Assembly (NCBI GenBank): GCA_016165875.1
Contig: JABBOT010000080.1
Span: forward strand, 48,070,032 to 48,134,031
Source: Acanthopleura granulata
Lineage: Eukaryota > Mollusca > Polyplacophora > Chitonida > Chitonidae
Length of the DNA stretch: 64,000 bases
Direction: 5' to 3'
Position 1 is the first letter of the stretch. Each line of letters begins with the position of its first letter. This document shows, one piece after another, positions 23,641 to 36,513 of the stretch. A model generated the notes under the pieces. That model was not told the DNA's origin. It worked only from the letters and a program-made list of their open reading frames with translations, and made no database searches. The position numbers and the translations under genes were made by a program.

Positions 23641-24537
23641 ACATACTCGGTACTGAAGTGTGGAATTTCTCAAATTGACCCTAACCATGTTTCCTGATCT
23701 GTCTCAGCATTAGCATCGGTTGTTCGTTTCCATCAGTTATGGAAATGTATTGGTAAGAGTCCATTTTATGCCCCAGTGAAAAAATGGGTACTGAAAGGAA
23801 TTTAGCAACGAGGTTAATTTTACCAAAATATTGCGCGTTTCGTCGATATTTTTGTTCAAATATAAATAAAATAAATCATGCTTGCTGAAAAGAATTGCGC
23901 ACTACATATGACTGTCGACCGACTGTACTCTCTCGTTAGTTGGTACCTCAATAAAAATGTATAACAGTTTTCCCTGCACGGCTTGCGTAGACCTCCATGT
24001 GGAGATGAAATTTTGTACTTTGTGAGACAGGTTAGATGTCAAAAGAAATATTTAATAAATCTAGCAATGTTTTAAATATTGGATATACATGTGATGGCGA
24101 TGTAACCCACAATTCATAACATACTGGACATAAAAGAACAAAATGGAATTCATCTTCAATATCATTTAGAGAACAACACTGACGTATTCACCGATTTCTC
24201 TCCACTCTATTCATTACCTGACGCCCAGTTCCTTTTTAACCTATGTGAAAACGTACGCAATCAGCATGAATCAATGCTATCATTATCGGTTTGTATAAGA
24301 GATAATGTTCGAAACTAAAAATATAATCTTCATATCTCTGCACAGCGATAACTTCGAGGTATGTAACTTTTTTTATGCCACTCCTAATTGTATAACACAA
24401 TCCTTCATTCTTTGTTTCAAAACTGGAAAAATAATTTAAAATTTACATTTTGTGGGAACAGCCAAACTTCACCAAAACCATCCTTCCTCGTAACATCTCT
24501 GAATGAGAAACATCACTTTGAACATGCATTCTCAGCT
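23641..24537 (+). repeat. 0.9-kb repeat, copy 2
   Basis: Direct-orientation near-duplicate of 18541-19435, about 5.1 kb downstream. It begins with the same transposase-end sequence, but the preceding transposase body is absent or unrecognisable. Confidence 0.9.
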
Positions 24538-24845
24538 GCCATCAGTTATGGAAATGTATTGGTAAGAGTCCACTTTATGCCCCAGTGAAAAAAGGGCACT
24601 GAAAGGAATTTAGTAACGCGGTTAATTTTACTCACTACTGAAGTATGGAATTTCCCAACACGACCACACCCGTTTCCTAATCTACCTCAGCGTTACCATC
24701 GGTCGTCCATTTCCATCAGTTTTGAAAATATATTGCTTAGATCCCATTTTATGTCCCCATGTGAAACAGTATTGAAAGGAAATTTGATCACGCAGTTAAT
24801 TTTATCGAGATATTGGGTGATGCGTTTATATTTTTGTTCAGTGTA
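24538..24845 (+). repeat. 0.9-kb repeat, truncated and diverged copies
   Basis: Directly after copy 2 the first ~95 bp of the unit recur ('atcagttatggaaatgtatt', 'gccccagtgaaaaa'). A more diverged version follows ('actgaagtatggaatttccc', 'tccatttccatcagttttga'). The unit therefore tends to occur in tandem. Confidence 0.75.
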
Positions 24846-27777
24846 TTTTCACACCAGACCACTTGCCCTTGGCAGTCAAGAGAAACCAAGACTTTAACCG
24901 TCTCTCTTAACCTAAAAAAATCACTAACACCTTGCAATTGTGTACATGTATATTAAAAAGGCACGGGTAGAGCGTACAGTGTACTCAGTATGTAACAGAT
25001 ACCCAAATAAACTGTTGCGGTTTTTCTTGTCAGTCGAGGAAGCGTTTATTAAATTTTATAGCGTATGTCAGACCTCATATGCATTTCTACAAAAATTCCT
25101 TCTTTACTCATTATCGGATTAGAAAAACCGCAAGTTTCCTCGGGTGTATTTCTTGCCGAGCACACTGCAAGCTCTACCAGTGCGTTTTAATGGCTAGACC
25201 TATATTACTGACCCCAGAACCCCCAACATAATACGAAATAAATCCAATGCTGGCAAGGATCAAAATTAAAATGAAACAAAATAAAGCAGTCATACAGAAT
25301 GAAATTATATTTATTCTCCGTGCCACACCATACAAGGTAGTAACTGGAATATGCCTGTCCTAGTTTTCACCGTTTTATTTATGCGGTACTCACAGCACTA
25401 CGATGAAACAATAGAAAAGTCAACATTTTAACTCATGTTTCGAGAATTACTACGGCAATCGGGATTATGGGTTGTGAAAAATCCTGACAAATTCAGGGAC
25501 ATTCAACTGGAACAGCAGACAACTGCCGATATGTTTGGCGGCCAGGTGTATGTACTTCCATTACGCCTGGTTGAAATAACAAAGAATGGGAGAGAGCATT
25601 TTTACACGAATGCAAAATTTAAACAAAAACAAAAAAAAGGCATAGAGAGATATTGATTATTTCCTTATGTGCATGTTCGTGACGTTATGCCACGGATTCT
25701 AGGTTTGGCTGACCTTGGCTGAGCTTAGCCAAAGCTACATAGGCTTAATAGCCCGAGGCATCCAAACCCAGTATCCAACAACTAGTTCCTCGTCGCCGAG
25801 ACTCATGCCAAATGTAATGTGTCGAGCAATGACCAGGACATGTTCATGTACACACCGGTGTCGTTCAAGGCTTTATCTTTACATTAAACCTTGGTTACAA
25901 CCTCCAATCATCGCACAATCCTGCAAACACCTTTCGCTTTGGGATTGGAAACCCGAAGAAAAGGCGATGGTCTTCTGATAAAAGGTACCCGGATCGTCAA
26001 GGGCCTTGTACAAAATGTAAACCGCAACCACAGACAATATCTGATCCACAACCACAGACGAATGATCAAAAATTATTCCCGTACGTTTGGTTTTAAACAC
26101 ATAAATTTTGATCCATCCATACAACAATGGGATTTTGGTGCCGAATGTGTCAGCTGCATAACTAATCATGTGATTATTAGACATGCCAAGCGTGACCTTC
26201 GTGGCAGAAGATGAAAGGAAAACGCAAAAGGTAGGTTAGAGGAGAGTAAATGCAACAGCCTATACAAGTTTTAAAACCTACTGAAATTTGTAGATGTAAC
26301 TCGACAGAAAATATCTCATCATTCAGTACGGCTGTGGAAATTCCAAAACTTCATGGTATTTACGGACTTCCAAGGAATCTTTAAAAAACGAAAGTGTAGC
26401 CAAAACCAAATAACAGAGCAGACCAGGCATTGGCTTAATAACTTAAACTATCTGTAAATAGTTAACGAAAGTGATGGCACCAAACGTTGACGTTTAGAGA
26501 GCGAATGGCTCCAGACTGTTCTTAGCACAAACATCCAGTAAACTTAGAAAAAGTGAACCACTGATAAGTTGATATAAGAATGTCCATTGTTCCCTTCTAA
26601 ACTTAATCTGACACCTAAAATCCAGACCCCATCAAACCGATGACCTCTTATCTACATACTTTTCCTTCTGGGGTGCACTAGCGAATTTACATTATACAAG
26701 CACTTTTTGTGAAAAAGACTCCAAAGGTGCTCTTCTTGGCATGATTTTTCAAGATCAACATCCCCATATATTACATTGTGATATTGACAGCACCAGGCAA
26801 ATAAAATGTGACTACATAAAATACTACGAAGACGAAAAAAAAAAACAAAAAACGTATTACATGTACATGTTGCATACAGAACCATAATCTATGATAAATA
26901 AAACGACAGGGTAATATTAACAAAGCAAAAGACTTTTTTTCTTTTTTTTTTTCTTTAAATGCATCAAAGATGATTAGGTATATAAGTTTCAGGATGCAGA
27001 TGCAAAACTGTAATTTTACCGAACTACAAGTAGTTAAATGGTAAATACAGACACCAGTTTCCAGTTCTACTTTTGAAATGAACAGGTGTTCTTCACCTTG
27101 CATGTCCGTGACACCAGCCAATCATAACCTGTGCTTTATAACCCAGGAAAACATCTAACCGACCAATGGATTGACCAAATCAATCGATTAAATATTTGGC
27201 TCAGAATCTTAAAAAAAAAGATTTAACTCGCTTACACACAGCTGTATATCTCAATCCTAATGATCTTTTATTTTTATTTTTATCTCTATCCACCATTTTA
27301 CATTTACCGTTTTCCTACTTTTTTCTACCCCGTCAGACCCCCTTCCATCCTCAACCATCCCCAACCTATATCACCCAACACCCACACACCATTTCCACAC
27401 ACCCAAACCTACACTTACACACTTCGGACATGAATGTTACATTGTTTTCCAGAAATCTTTGTACTCCTTCCTGATATCCAGCATTGTTCAGTCCTAAATG
27501 ACTAACAATCTCATTGCTGCCCCTGCCCTGCTGGCACCTTACACCCTCCCCGTCACACAAGCTAGAATTACCATCTGTCAGAAAATACAGGAAAACTCAG
27601 CACCAAGTCAAGAAAAGCAAATGAAACACTATACCCAAAAAGAAATCTACATATATATATATATATACTATACATCAACTGGCTAGACATCAGAGAACAC
27701 TTTGAATAGATGTACTCCACGCAAAATTTCTCTACAGAAGTCAATCAATGTAAAAATGACAGTACAAGATCTTGAGT
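24846..27777. other. Intergenic stretch, nothing recognised
   Basis: Open frames at 25435-25656, 25891-26214 (+) and 25879-26184 (-) have no recognisable family and no supporting splice context. A low-complexity T/A-rich stretch lies at about 26835-26960. No RNA gene was seen. Confidence 0.45.
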
Positions 27778-27783
27778 TTTATT
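27778..27783 (-). terminator. Candidate poly(A) signal of eIF5A
   Basis: AATAAA on the minus strand, about 440 bp after the eIF5A stop codon. Further AATAAA copies near 27268-27280 would give a longer 3' UTR. Confidence 0.45.
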
Positions 27784-28220
27784 CAACAGAATGTGGTACT
27801 AAGCCTTGCAAAGGCCAATGGCATCAAACTGATGGGATAGGTAAGAGACAGGTTGACAAATTAGCACTCTCCAAGATGTGGGCATATGCAACAGTGGTCA
27901 TCACCTGCGCAAAAAAAAAATTTAACAAAAAAAATTTAAACAAAAATTTAAAAAAAAAAAGAAAGGAAAAAAATTCATGATAAATTTCAACAAAACCAGA
28001 AAAATGATTATATGGCATGTATATTCCCGCTGCTCTTGTGCTCTGATGCCAGTCAAATGTTATGAAAAACTTCGCCATATATAAGCTGTGGATCAGTAAT
28101 GTAAACTGTTCATTGATTTCTTCCCTACAGGTTTGGTCACAGTCAGAGTATGGGTGTTAGCACAGGCTGTCCAAGTCCAGACATCTGGTAGAGCACATCC
28201 AGTGGTCATCCCTGACAGGT

Positions 28221-31200
28221 TTAACCCTTTGTCATAGCCTTAGTAGCCACAGCAGCCTCAAATCCCATTGATTCCACAACAGTAATCTGTAATAAAGCAG
28301 AGAGTATTTATAAAAATGTAACAAATATTGCAAGTACAAACTGAACGTTTTTAAAGCCTTGGTAAGTTTCTTATGGTTTAATTAAATGGGGAGGCAATCA
28401 GTGGAGACACTCAAAATTTGAGTTATTTCCCCTTATATTCTTGATCTTCTGTTGTTACTTTCTTGTCTAGTGGAATTCTGCTGGTTAAATCTAAATAAGA
28501 ATAACCCGCCAACGAAAACACAGTTTGTCCTTTTTTTCCTGACTAGTGCAGTAAGATGAGTAAATACAGCAAACCATCAGAATGCAACTTTACATATATT
28601 TGTCCCTGCAACGTAAGACGGGCACATTTCAGCCCTCCGTAAGGTCCTCATGTACATTTGTATGTGCAGTCATATTTTGTCCCTCCATACGGGCCACATA
28701 TAGATTTGCATGAAGGGCGGTCACATTTTGTCCCACCATACAGGCTACATGTAGATTTGTATGATGGGTAGTAACACTTTGTCCCTCCATACAGACTACA
28801 TGTAGATTTGTACGATGGGCAGTCACACTTTGTCCCTCCATACAGACTACATGTAGATTTGTATGATGGGCAATCACACTTTGTCCCCCCATAGAGACTA
28901 CATGTAGATTTGTATGATGGGCAGTCACACTTTGTCCCTCCATGCGGGCTACATGTAGATTTGTATGATGGGCAGTCACACTTTGTCCCTCCATACAGGC
29001 TACATGTAGATTTGTATGATGGGCAGTCACACTTTGTCCATCCATACGGGCTACATGTAGATTTGTATGAGAGGAGATCACATTTTGTCCATCCATATGG
29101 GTTTCATGTAAATTTGTATAACAGGTGGTCACATTTCGTCCTTACAGGCTACATGTAGATCTGTATGATGGGCAGCCACATTTTGTCCTCCTTACAGGCT
29201 AAATGTAGATTTGTATGATGGGCAGTCACAGTTTGTGCCTACATATAGTCTACCGGTAAATCTGCATGATGAGCAGCCAAATGTTGTCCCTACTTACAGA
29301 CTGACTGCAGATTTGTGTGAAGGGCAGCCACACTTTGCTCCTACATGCAGTCTACCAGTAGATCTGCATGATGGGCAGCCACACTTTGTCCCTACATGCA
29401 GTCTATCTGTAGATATGTATGACAGGCAGCCACACTTTGTCCCTAAATGCAGTCTACCAGTAGATCTGTATGATGGGCAGCCACATTTTGTCCTCCTTAC
29501 AGGCTAAATGTAGATTTGTATGATGGGCAGTCACAGTTTGTGCCTACATATAGTCTACCGGTAAATCTGCATGATGAGCAGCCAAATTTTGTCCCTACTT
29601 ACAGACTGACTGCAGATTTGTGTGAAGGGCAGCCACACTTTGCTCCTACATGCAGTCTACCAGTAGATCTGTATGATGGGCAGCCACACTTTGTCCCTAC
29701 ATGCAGTCTATCTGTAGATATGTATGACAGGCAGCCACACTTTGTCCCTACATGCAGTTTACCAGTAGATCTGTATGATGGGCAGCCACACTTTGTCCCT
29801 ACATGCAGTCTATCTGTAGATATGTATGACAGGCAGCCACACTTTGTCCCTACATGCAGTCTACCAGTAGATCTGTATGATGGGCAGCCACACTTTGCTC
29901 CTACATGCAGTCTACCAGTAGATCTGTATGATGGGCAGCCACACTTTGTCCCTACATGCAGTCTACCAGTAGATCTGTATGATGGGCAGCCACACTTTGT
30001 CCCTACATGCAGTCTATCTGTAGATATGTATGACAGGCAGCCACACTTTGTCCCTACATGCAGTCTACCAGTAGATCTGTATGATGGGCAGCCACACTTT
30101 GCCCCTACATGCAGTCTACCTGTAGATCTGTATGACGGGCAGCCACATTTTTTCCCTCAAGCAGTCTTGTCCCTACATGTAGTTCACCTGTAGATTTCTA
30201 TGTTGGGCGGTTACATTTTGACTCATGTTGTCTAACTGTAGATTTGTATGATGAGTAGCCACACTTTGTCCCTACATGTTGTCTAACTAGATTTACATGA
30301 CAGGCAGCCACAGTTTGTCCCTACATGCAGTCTAACTGTAGATCTGTATGATGAGTAGCCACACTTTGTCCCTACATGTTGTCTAACTAGATTTACATGA
30401 CAGGCAGCCACAGTTTGTCCCTACATGCAGCCTAACTGTAGATTTGTATGATGAGTAGCCACACTTTGTCCCTACATGTTGTCTAACTAGATTTACATGA
30501 CAGGCAGCCACAGTTTGTACCTACATGCAGTCTAACTGTAGATTTGTATGATGAGCGGTCACATTTCGTCCTCCTTACAGGCTACATGTGAATATGTATG
30601 ATGAGCAGCCACACTTTGTCTGTACATCTTGTCTACACATACAGGTTGTACGATGAGCGCTCGTATTTTGTCCATACATGTAGTCCACCTATAGAACTGT
30701 ATGCGAGGGGTTACATTTTGTCCCTACATGCAGTCTACCTGTAGACTTCTATGATGGGGAGCCACATTTTGTCCCTACATGCAGTCCAACTGTAGATTTC
30801 TATGGTGGGCAGCCATACTTCGTCCCTACAACCAGTCTACCTGTAGACTTGTACGATGGGCTATCACATTTTGTCGCTCAACACGGTCTACTGTCTCACT
30901 GACCTAACAGTGACAAGAAACTCACTTGTACACCTGCACAAAATTGTAATTTATCCTCCACACAAAATGCCATTAACCTGTCCTACTGGCTGCACAAAAA
31001 GCTCATTTCATACAAACAAGCAGGAGCCTAGCCTGACATTTCAAAACTAGAGAGCAACACACCCTACAATTCATGTCATTCAGCCAGGTTCGGGTCAGTA
31101 AAATGTTTGCACTTCTGACACGTATACGAGCTCAGATTTCTTAAAGAGCATCTGAAAAGCTATTAGATGGTGTTTTTTAAGTCCTCAAACCTTACCCATT

Positions 31201-33226
31201 CTACTACAATTTACACTGTACTTCCCTGGTCTTTTCCTGTATATGTGCTCAGGTACAGTAGATCCCGCCTACCATTACATTCTTGTATTAAGTTTCATAG
31301 CTTTTGGCTCAAGTTCTTTTTCCAAGAATGCAGGTCCATAGGTAAGGTTTCCTGACCACAATGAAATACGATCTAGGGGACTTGTAAGCTATTACTTGTA
31401 TTACCTTTCATTGGATTTGGCTCCGGCAGTTTTGGGAATAAAAATGTTATGAGTGAAAGCTGAACCCTAACCTGAGAAAGCAGATTAAAGGCCACTTGCA
31501 CCCAGCACACATTAATGTGTTCAGGGAGACCGTCAAGTTAATCCTGTATGGTGTTCAACTGACTGGCTCCTCAGTAGTTTTGGAGATTTGCTATCAAAAC
31601 AAAGACTTCTGACCAAGAGAAAATAAGTCAAAATTATGCAAAATGATCGTTCTCCTACTGAACCAGAGATAAACAAGTTCAACATATTTATGACACGTAA
31701 ATCAGTAAGACATTTCAGCACATTAGGGATAGACAGCCATGACCACCACTTAATACTCTTCAGTCTAAATCACCACCGAGAACAAAAAAATCCGAAGAAT
31801 TCTGGTATTTGTCCCCATTACTATGGTCACAGGTGTCTCCACAACATCTCTGCCATCTGACAGAAAAAAGCATTCATCACTAAATTATAAGAAAAACTAT
31901 TTTCACTGCAATGCCAGATCAGCACGTGAATGTGCCTTTCCTGATGGCTTATTCACATATTTGTAGTCTCACACCAGAGTACATATATTTATTTCTTTTA
32001 TGCTTTGAAACTTTCATGTCCAGAATACATCCCCATTTCTTTCTACTGAAGGTGTGGACAGTTACATGACAAATCCAAGTCTCCAGCCAGCTGCAAGCCG
32101 AACACGTAAGTTGTACTTACTAAGATTTGCTCATCATTATCGTGTTTGTCCTGAATTTCTTTTCCCAAATCATCTTCTGGCAGTTTGAGGTCTTCTCGTG
32201 TTTCACCGTTATCATCCATTAATGACATATATCCATCGTTTATATCTACTAACTGCAACCAGACAAAATCAAAACTCAACTTTACAAAGCTGAACTTGTA
32301 TAACAAAAGATTAATCTTTCATGTCCTTATTACTAAGCCCCCAAACCAGGATTTCTTTCCATAACACAAAGCAAAGGTTACGACATAAAAATACAATTGG
32401 TAACAAGTTCCACATGGTGAGTCAGTGGGACAAAACAGGCATGATAAGCTAACAGCCATCACCGTATGCCATCAACAGGCTGGTCCATAAAGATTATTTA
32501 TTAATTGTTTATTTGATTGGTGTTTTATGCCGAAAAAATATTTCAGTTATGCGACGGCGGCCAGATTTATGGCGGGAGGAACCGGGCAGAGCCCACAGGA
32601 TGCTGGCAGACCTTCCCACATAGGGCCGGGTACTTTACGTAAAGGTCTTTCTTAGCACAGCAGTTTACATAAAAGAGGGGTTTCGGTTCTTATAATGCCA
32701 GCACAACTCACCTGTAAATCCTTGCGTTTGATAATAGGTACTTCCAGATTGTGAGTTGAGGGGCAAATATCTTCATACTTTTTACTAGTAAATATATCGA
32801 TCCCAACCAGATGAACCTGCGTTGATACAAACATGGGGGGATGGTCAGTACATAGGAGACAGCCATGCACGGCATATGCAGTGCTTTTCACAAGTATGAT
32901 GGCAGCAAGTTTTACTCTGTTCCACAAATAACCATGCAGATAGGCTAAAATTTTACAGAGCTTGAATAACATAAAATTAGCTTCATTAATTTATTCTACA
33001 AGCTGGTTTGTAACAATATTCAAATTTTTTCACATCAAGTTAACGGGCGGGCCAAAATAAATACCTTAGCATGACCGTGTTTCCCAGTTTTTGATGTAGA
33101 CATCTCCACGATCTTGCATGGGCGTCCCTTCATGACAACATGGCCCCCTTTGCGTAGAGAAGAGCACTGGGCAGGATAGGTGTTTGAGGCACCAGACTCA
33201 ACGGTTTCAAAGTTCTCATCTGCCAT
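28221..33226 (-). CDS. EIF5A: Eukaryotic translation initiation factor 5A, 4 coding exons, 154 aa
   Basis: Coding exons 33226-33065, 32816-32712, 32252-32121 and 28286-28221, all in phase 0 with GT-AG borders, give 154 codons plus TAA, the usual animal length. The hypusination loop S43-T-S-K-T-G-K49-H-G-H-A-K54 is intact, with Lys49 as the modified residue. Then comes '[20 protein letters not shown]', followed by the C-terminal OB-fold half that ends 'VATKAMTKG'. The protein helps ribosomes form difficult peptide bonds and aids termination. The last exon (66 nt) is short and lies 3.8 kb from exon 3, behind a large minisatellite. The ATG exon is preceded by a good acceptor (TTTCTTTCAG, exon edge near 33256), so a 5' non-coding exon lies upstream, possibly near 36.4-36.5 kb. 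Confidence 0.97.
28645..30885. repeat. 51-bp minisatellite, about 44 copies
   Basis: A tandem array with a 51-bp unit such as 'gatctgtatgatgggcagcc' + 'acactttgtccctacatgc' + 'agtctaccagta'. It lies wholly in the last intron of eIF5A. Copies at the left edge are more diverged. From 29640 to 30130 they are close to identical and alternate between two unit types. A 305-bp block at about 29196 recurs at about 29501, and a ~100-bp dimer repeats about three times at 30240-30540. Because 51 is divisible by three, long frames stay open on both strands (225 codons at 29516-30193 +, 167 at 28629-29132 -). I regard these as non-coding. Confidence 0.95.
32495..32650 (-). repeat. SINE fragment (minus orientation)
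   Basis: Carries 'atttgattggtgttttatgc', 'gcgacggcggccag', 'gggaggaaccgggcagagcc' and 'ggcagaccttcccaca', the reverse complement of the family seen at 45955-46125. It lies in the second coding intron of eIF5A. Confidence 0.8.
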
Positions 33227-33256
33227 GTTCTAGACTGCCTTGCTGTTTAATAGCAA

Positions 33257-36200
33257 CTGAAAGAAAGGGTTTAGTATAAACCACCATAAATCAATTCCTT
33301 AGTGTTTCACAATACATCAGTACACCAGAAAACAGTAAGCAGATGACACAGAGCAGATGGTGGATCTACCATGACGAACTGCAAAGTTTTATTTGTTTGT
33401 TATTTGTATCATTTGTATCTTTAATCATGTGAAATATACACAGCTAATTTGACAAGTCACCATTAACATACACGTCCCAGTTTGGAAATGTCCATAGTAC
33501 TGCTGCCTCTCTACCCTATATCGAGGCCATTACTTGGCTTATCCCTCGCAAGCCAAGCACCTAGCAAGGTAGTGCTGATTTAGCCGTCTTTGGTAGGACA
33601 ACTAGGGATTGAACCATGATCTACTCCCTACTCCAGCCATTACCCTACTGCAATAGGTACGAACAACCTAATTACTATACCAGACATCCAAACGTTTATT
33701 CCTGTAAGATTGTAGTAATGGGTTTCGAAATATCATACAATACAGCACAATTGTCCCTAAGAATGAATGCTAACCCTTAATAACAAGGTTCCTACAGACA
33801 TGAGTGAAATGCCAGGTTTTCCATCACCAAGTTGCAACTTTAAAGGAAAAATTTTATGCTGTTTTTACTTTTAAGAGTACCTAATTCTTTCCAATGAAGA
33901 GTTATATTCTTGTTACACAATAGCCCAGTTCTAGTACCTCCCACTAATGTGATTGCCAGGAGCTCATGCTCAACTATGGCTGGTTGTACAGACCTGGGAA
34001 GGTCTTAATTTGTTTCAACCACGCACACTTGAAGTTATCTCCCTTTATAAGTCATTCAAACAGTAATCTGTCAACAGATTTCTTGTTTCGCTTTTTTCAG
34101 CTAAATTATCTCTTCTTTAAATTCTGTTCTTGATGAAATTTCGTAAGACTCTGTTGATCTGTCACCTTTCCGATACTGTTAAGTGGCAACACTTACTAAC
34201 AAAGCATGAGAAAGGTGGGGGCAACAACCACCAGTGGCATCTTAGGCGTTACTTTGACATAAATGAACTTTGTTTTATACCCTATATTGGCTTCAAATGA
34301 ATAAGTCTAACACTGTAAACTTTTAAAGACAAGGAATTTAAGTTAAGACTATATCACGCATATATAATGACCCAGTTTATTGTTAGAGCCCAAGTAACAC
34401 TTGTAGGTGAGGTGAAGCAAAAAAAAAAGGACGTCATAAATCTAAATCGCCCAACAAATTAAATATTAATTTGTTTTGAGAGGCTCTGCGAATTTAGTTT
34501 TTTAGGTACTTGCAGGACCATGCAAACCCTGAGAGATTATATCAGAGAATTTCTATATCGTGATTTGTACATTCCCTGAATTAATGACATAGCTTTGCAT
34601 GCTGTGGTTTTATATATACATAAATTTAGACAATTAGGACATTAAGAGATGGAAAATTGCGATTTTGTGAACTTTTTAGGGACATGCATAAACTCATACA
34701 TACTTGACCATAGTGCAGCCCTTTTCCAAACTGTCACTAAGGACCACACATATGATGTCAATATTGTTGTAAATAGGTTAACAGGATGATGCAGACATTG
34801 GCTACACATTTTCTATCTTTCTGTGACCTGACGTCACTACTGCAGTCGCCAAGATTAGAATTAAATGTCAATGTCTATTTTGTGCAAACTTTTCCAAGCA
34901 ATTTTTCAAATTTTTATACGGTAAAATTGCTTTTCATGTATACTTTTGTAGATATTAATCGCAATATACCCTGGGGGACATTTTCTAAAAGTGTGTATAG
35001 GTTGAGTTTGAATTGATTGAACCTAAAAACTGTGACAGTTCTCTGGTATTGTGTCTTAATAAAACCAAAGTGTGTCACAACAGCGACCTTGGAACAAGTC
35101 TTCAATCTGTGCTTTTCAACATTATGTCATCTTTCAAGCGGTCCTTGATTAAGGGTTGTTTCATCGCACCCATATTTACCTTTCTGCTTCACAGGAACAC
35201 TACGCTGAAAACAAGAACCATGACCACACACTAAACAGCTCCAGCATACAAACACCTTGTCAGCCCCTATAAAGGTAATAAAAGTCCTATTCGTTGCAAT
35301 CTCTGCAGGAAATTGACACCTGCTGCTATTATAAGGCATATTTGCACGGTGTGACATCAGAATTTCAGGTTACCTGTCTAGTTGGGCAGGTGGTAGTTGC
35401 GAATGACTAGCTCAACGTAATTACTTCAAAATAAGAAAGACGATGCACACAAAGATAGATGCTGTGCCCGCGACGTGTAGCTTCATCTTTTTCTATGGTA
35501 ATTTGCTGACATACACTGAAAAAAAATTTGCCTTTTAAATTTATTTCACTGCAGTGATTTGATTGTCTGTACAATTGAGACATGCACTATCCCAGTTGAC
35601 CTGCTGAGTTGGACAAGTCATATCTAAAATTCTCTGCCCAAATTTGACGCTGATCTGTCTCGCACAGTGCAGCAGTCTTCAATGTCAATGAAGGCCAACT
35701 TCGTTCTGTTAAGTGCCTTGTGGAAAGGGCCGACTGGATCTTTCAGTTCAGAGATTAAATGTTGAATGTGGTAGGTAAGTATTAGAAAATGTTGAAAATA
35801 GACCTCAACCTTTTCATTCAATTCAATGAAAGCAGGCCTCAGCTGGTATGACAGGGATTAGGACAATGTTTAAGTCTGGTTATCATCATAAAATTACAGA
35901 AAACGATGAAATGAACATGTATGTAGGTTGGCACTAAATGCAATGCTCTTCTCATACCATGTTTCCTTTCGTATTCTAGATAATATTACTGAATATTTGG
36001 TGTGTTGGGTAACAAACTGTTGGTACCCCTAAACAGTATTGTCAAGAGCCATCCACGTGGGGCAAGAGAAACGTGCAGATGACGTCACATGGTTAATGGG
36101 TGTTAACAGAGGCAAGCCCAAATGTAATTGGCATCCTAGCTAAAATACAGGCGTAGTAAATTGTAGTTGAGACTAGTACGAATCTTGTTATTTCCAACTT

Positions 36201-36356
36201 CTATTTACAAAATGAATAAATCTCTTGTGAAAATCTGACAGCATTTCATCTCCCCAGAAAGTGAAATCGCAACTTACGTTTTCAAGATAACACCTGGTAC
36301 CAAGTGAAAACTTCACCATACCCCCAAATTCTTCTCAAACGTTCATTGTGAAACTC
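33257..36356. other. Probable 5' UTR intron of eIF5A
   Basis: No coding signal was found on either strand. If the candidate 5' exon near 36.4 kb is correct, this is one ~3.1 kb intron. Confidence 0.4.
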
Positions 36357-36513
36357 ACATTTACATCAGAGGTTTGTCTACCAACAACAACAATGTAACC
36401 ACTAGAGCCGCCTGGCCCCTTTTTGTTGTGAGTTCAACGGTGAGAAAAACAAGGCGAGGGTCATACGCTTTACGGTCTCTGTACGGTTTTCCATACATCA
36501 TCTAAGATGGCGG
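36357..36513 (-). promoter_or_regulatory. Candidate promoter and 5' non-coding exon of eIF5A
   Basis: A YY1-type element AAGATGGCGG (36504-36513) of the kind found at start sites of translation-factor genes is followed, on the minus strand, by a CT-rich stretch and a GTGAGT donor near 36356. Placement is inferred from motifs only; the element is on the plus strand and could belong to another transcript. Confidence 0.35.

Noticed and set aside
25879..26214. Overlapping ~100-codon frames on both strands
   Set aside because: Neither strand gives a recognisable domain; mutual overlap suggests chance.
28629..29132. 167-codon minus-strand frame over the 51-bp repeat
   Set aside because: A by-product of a repeat whose period is a multiple of three; the opposite strand is open as well, and it lies in an eIF5A intron without exon borders.
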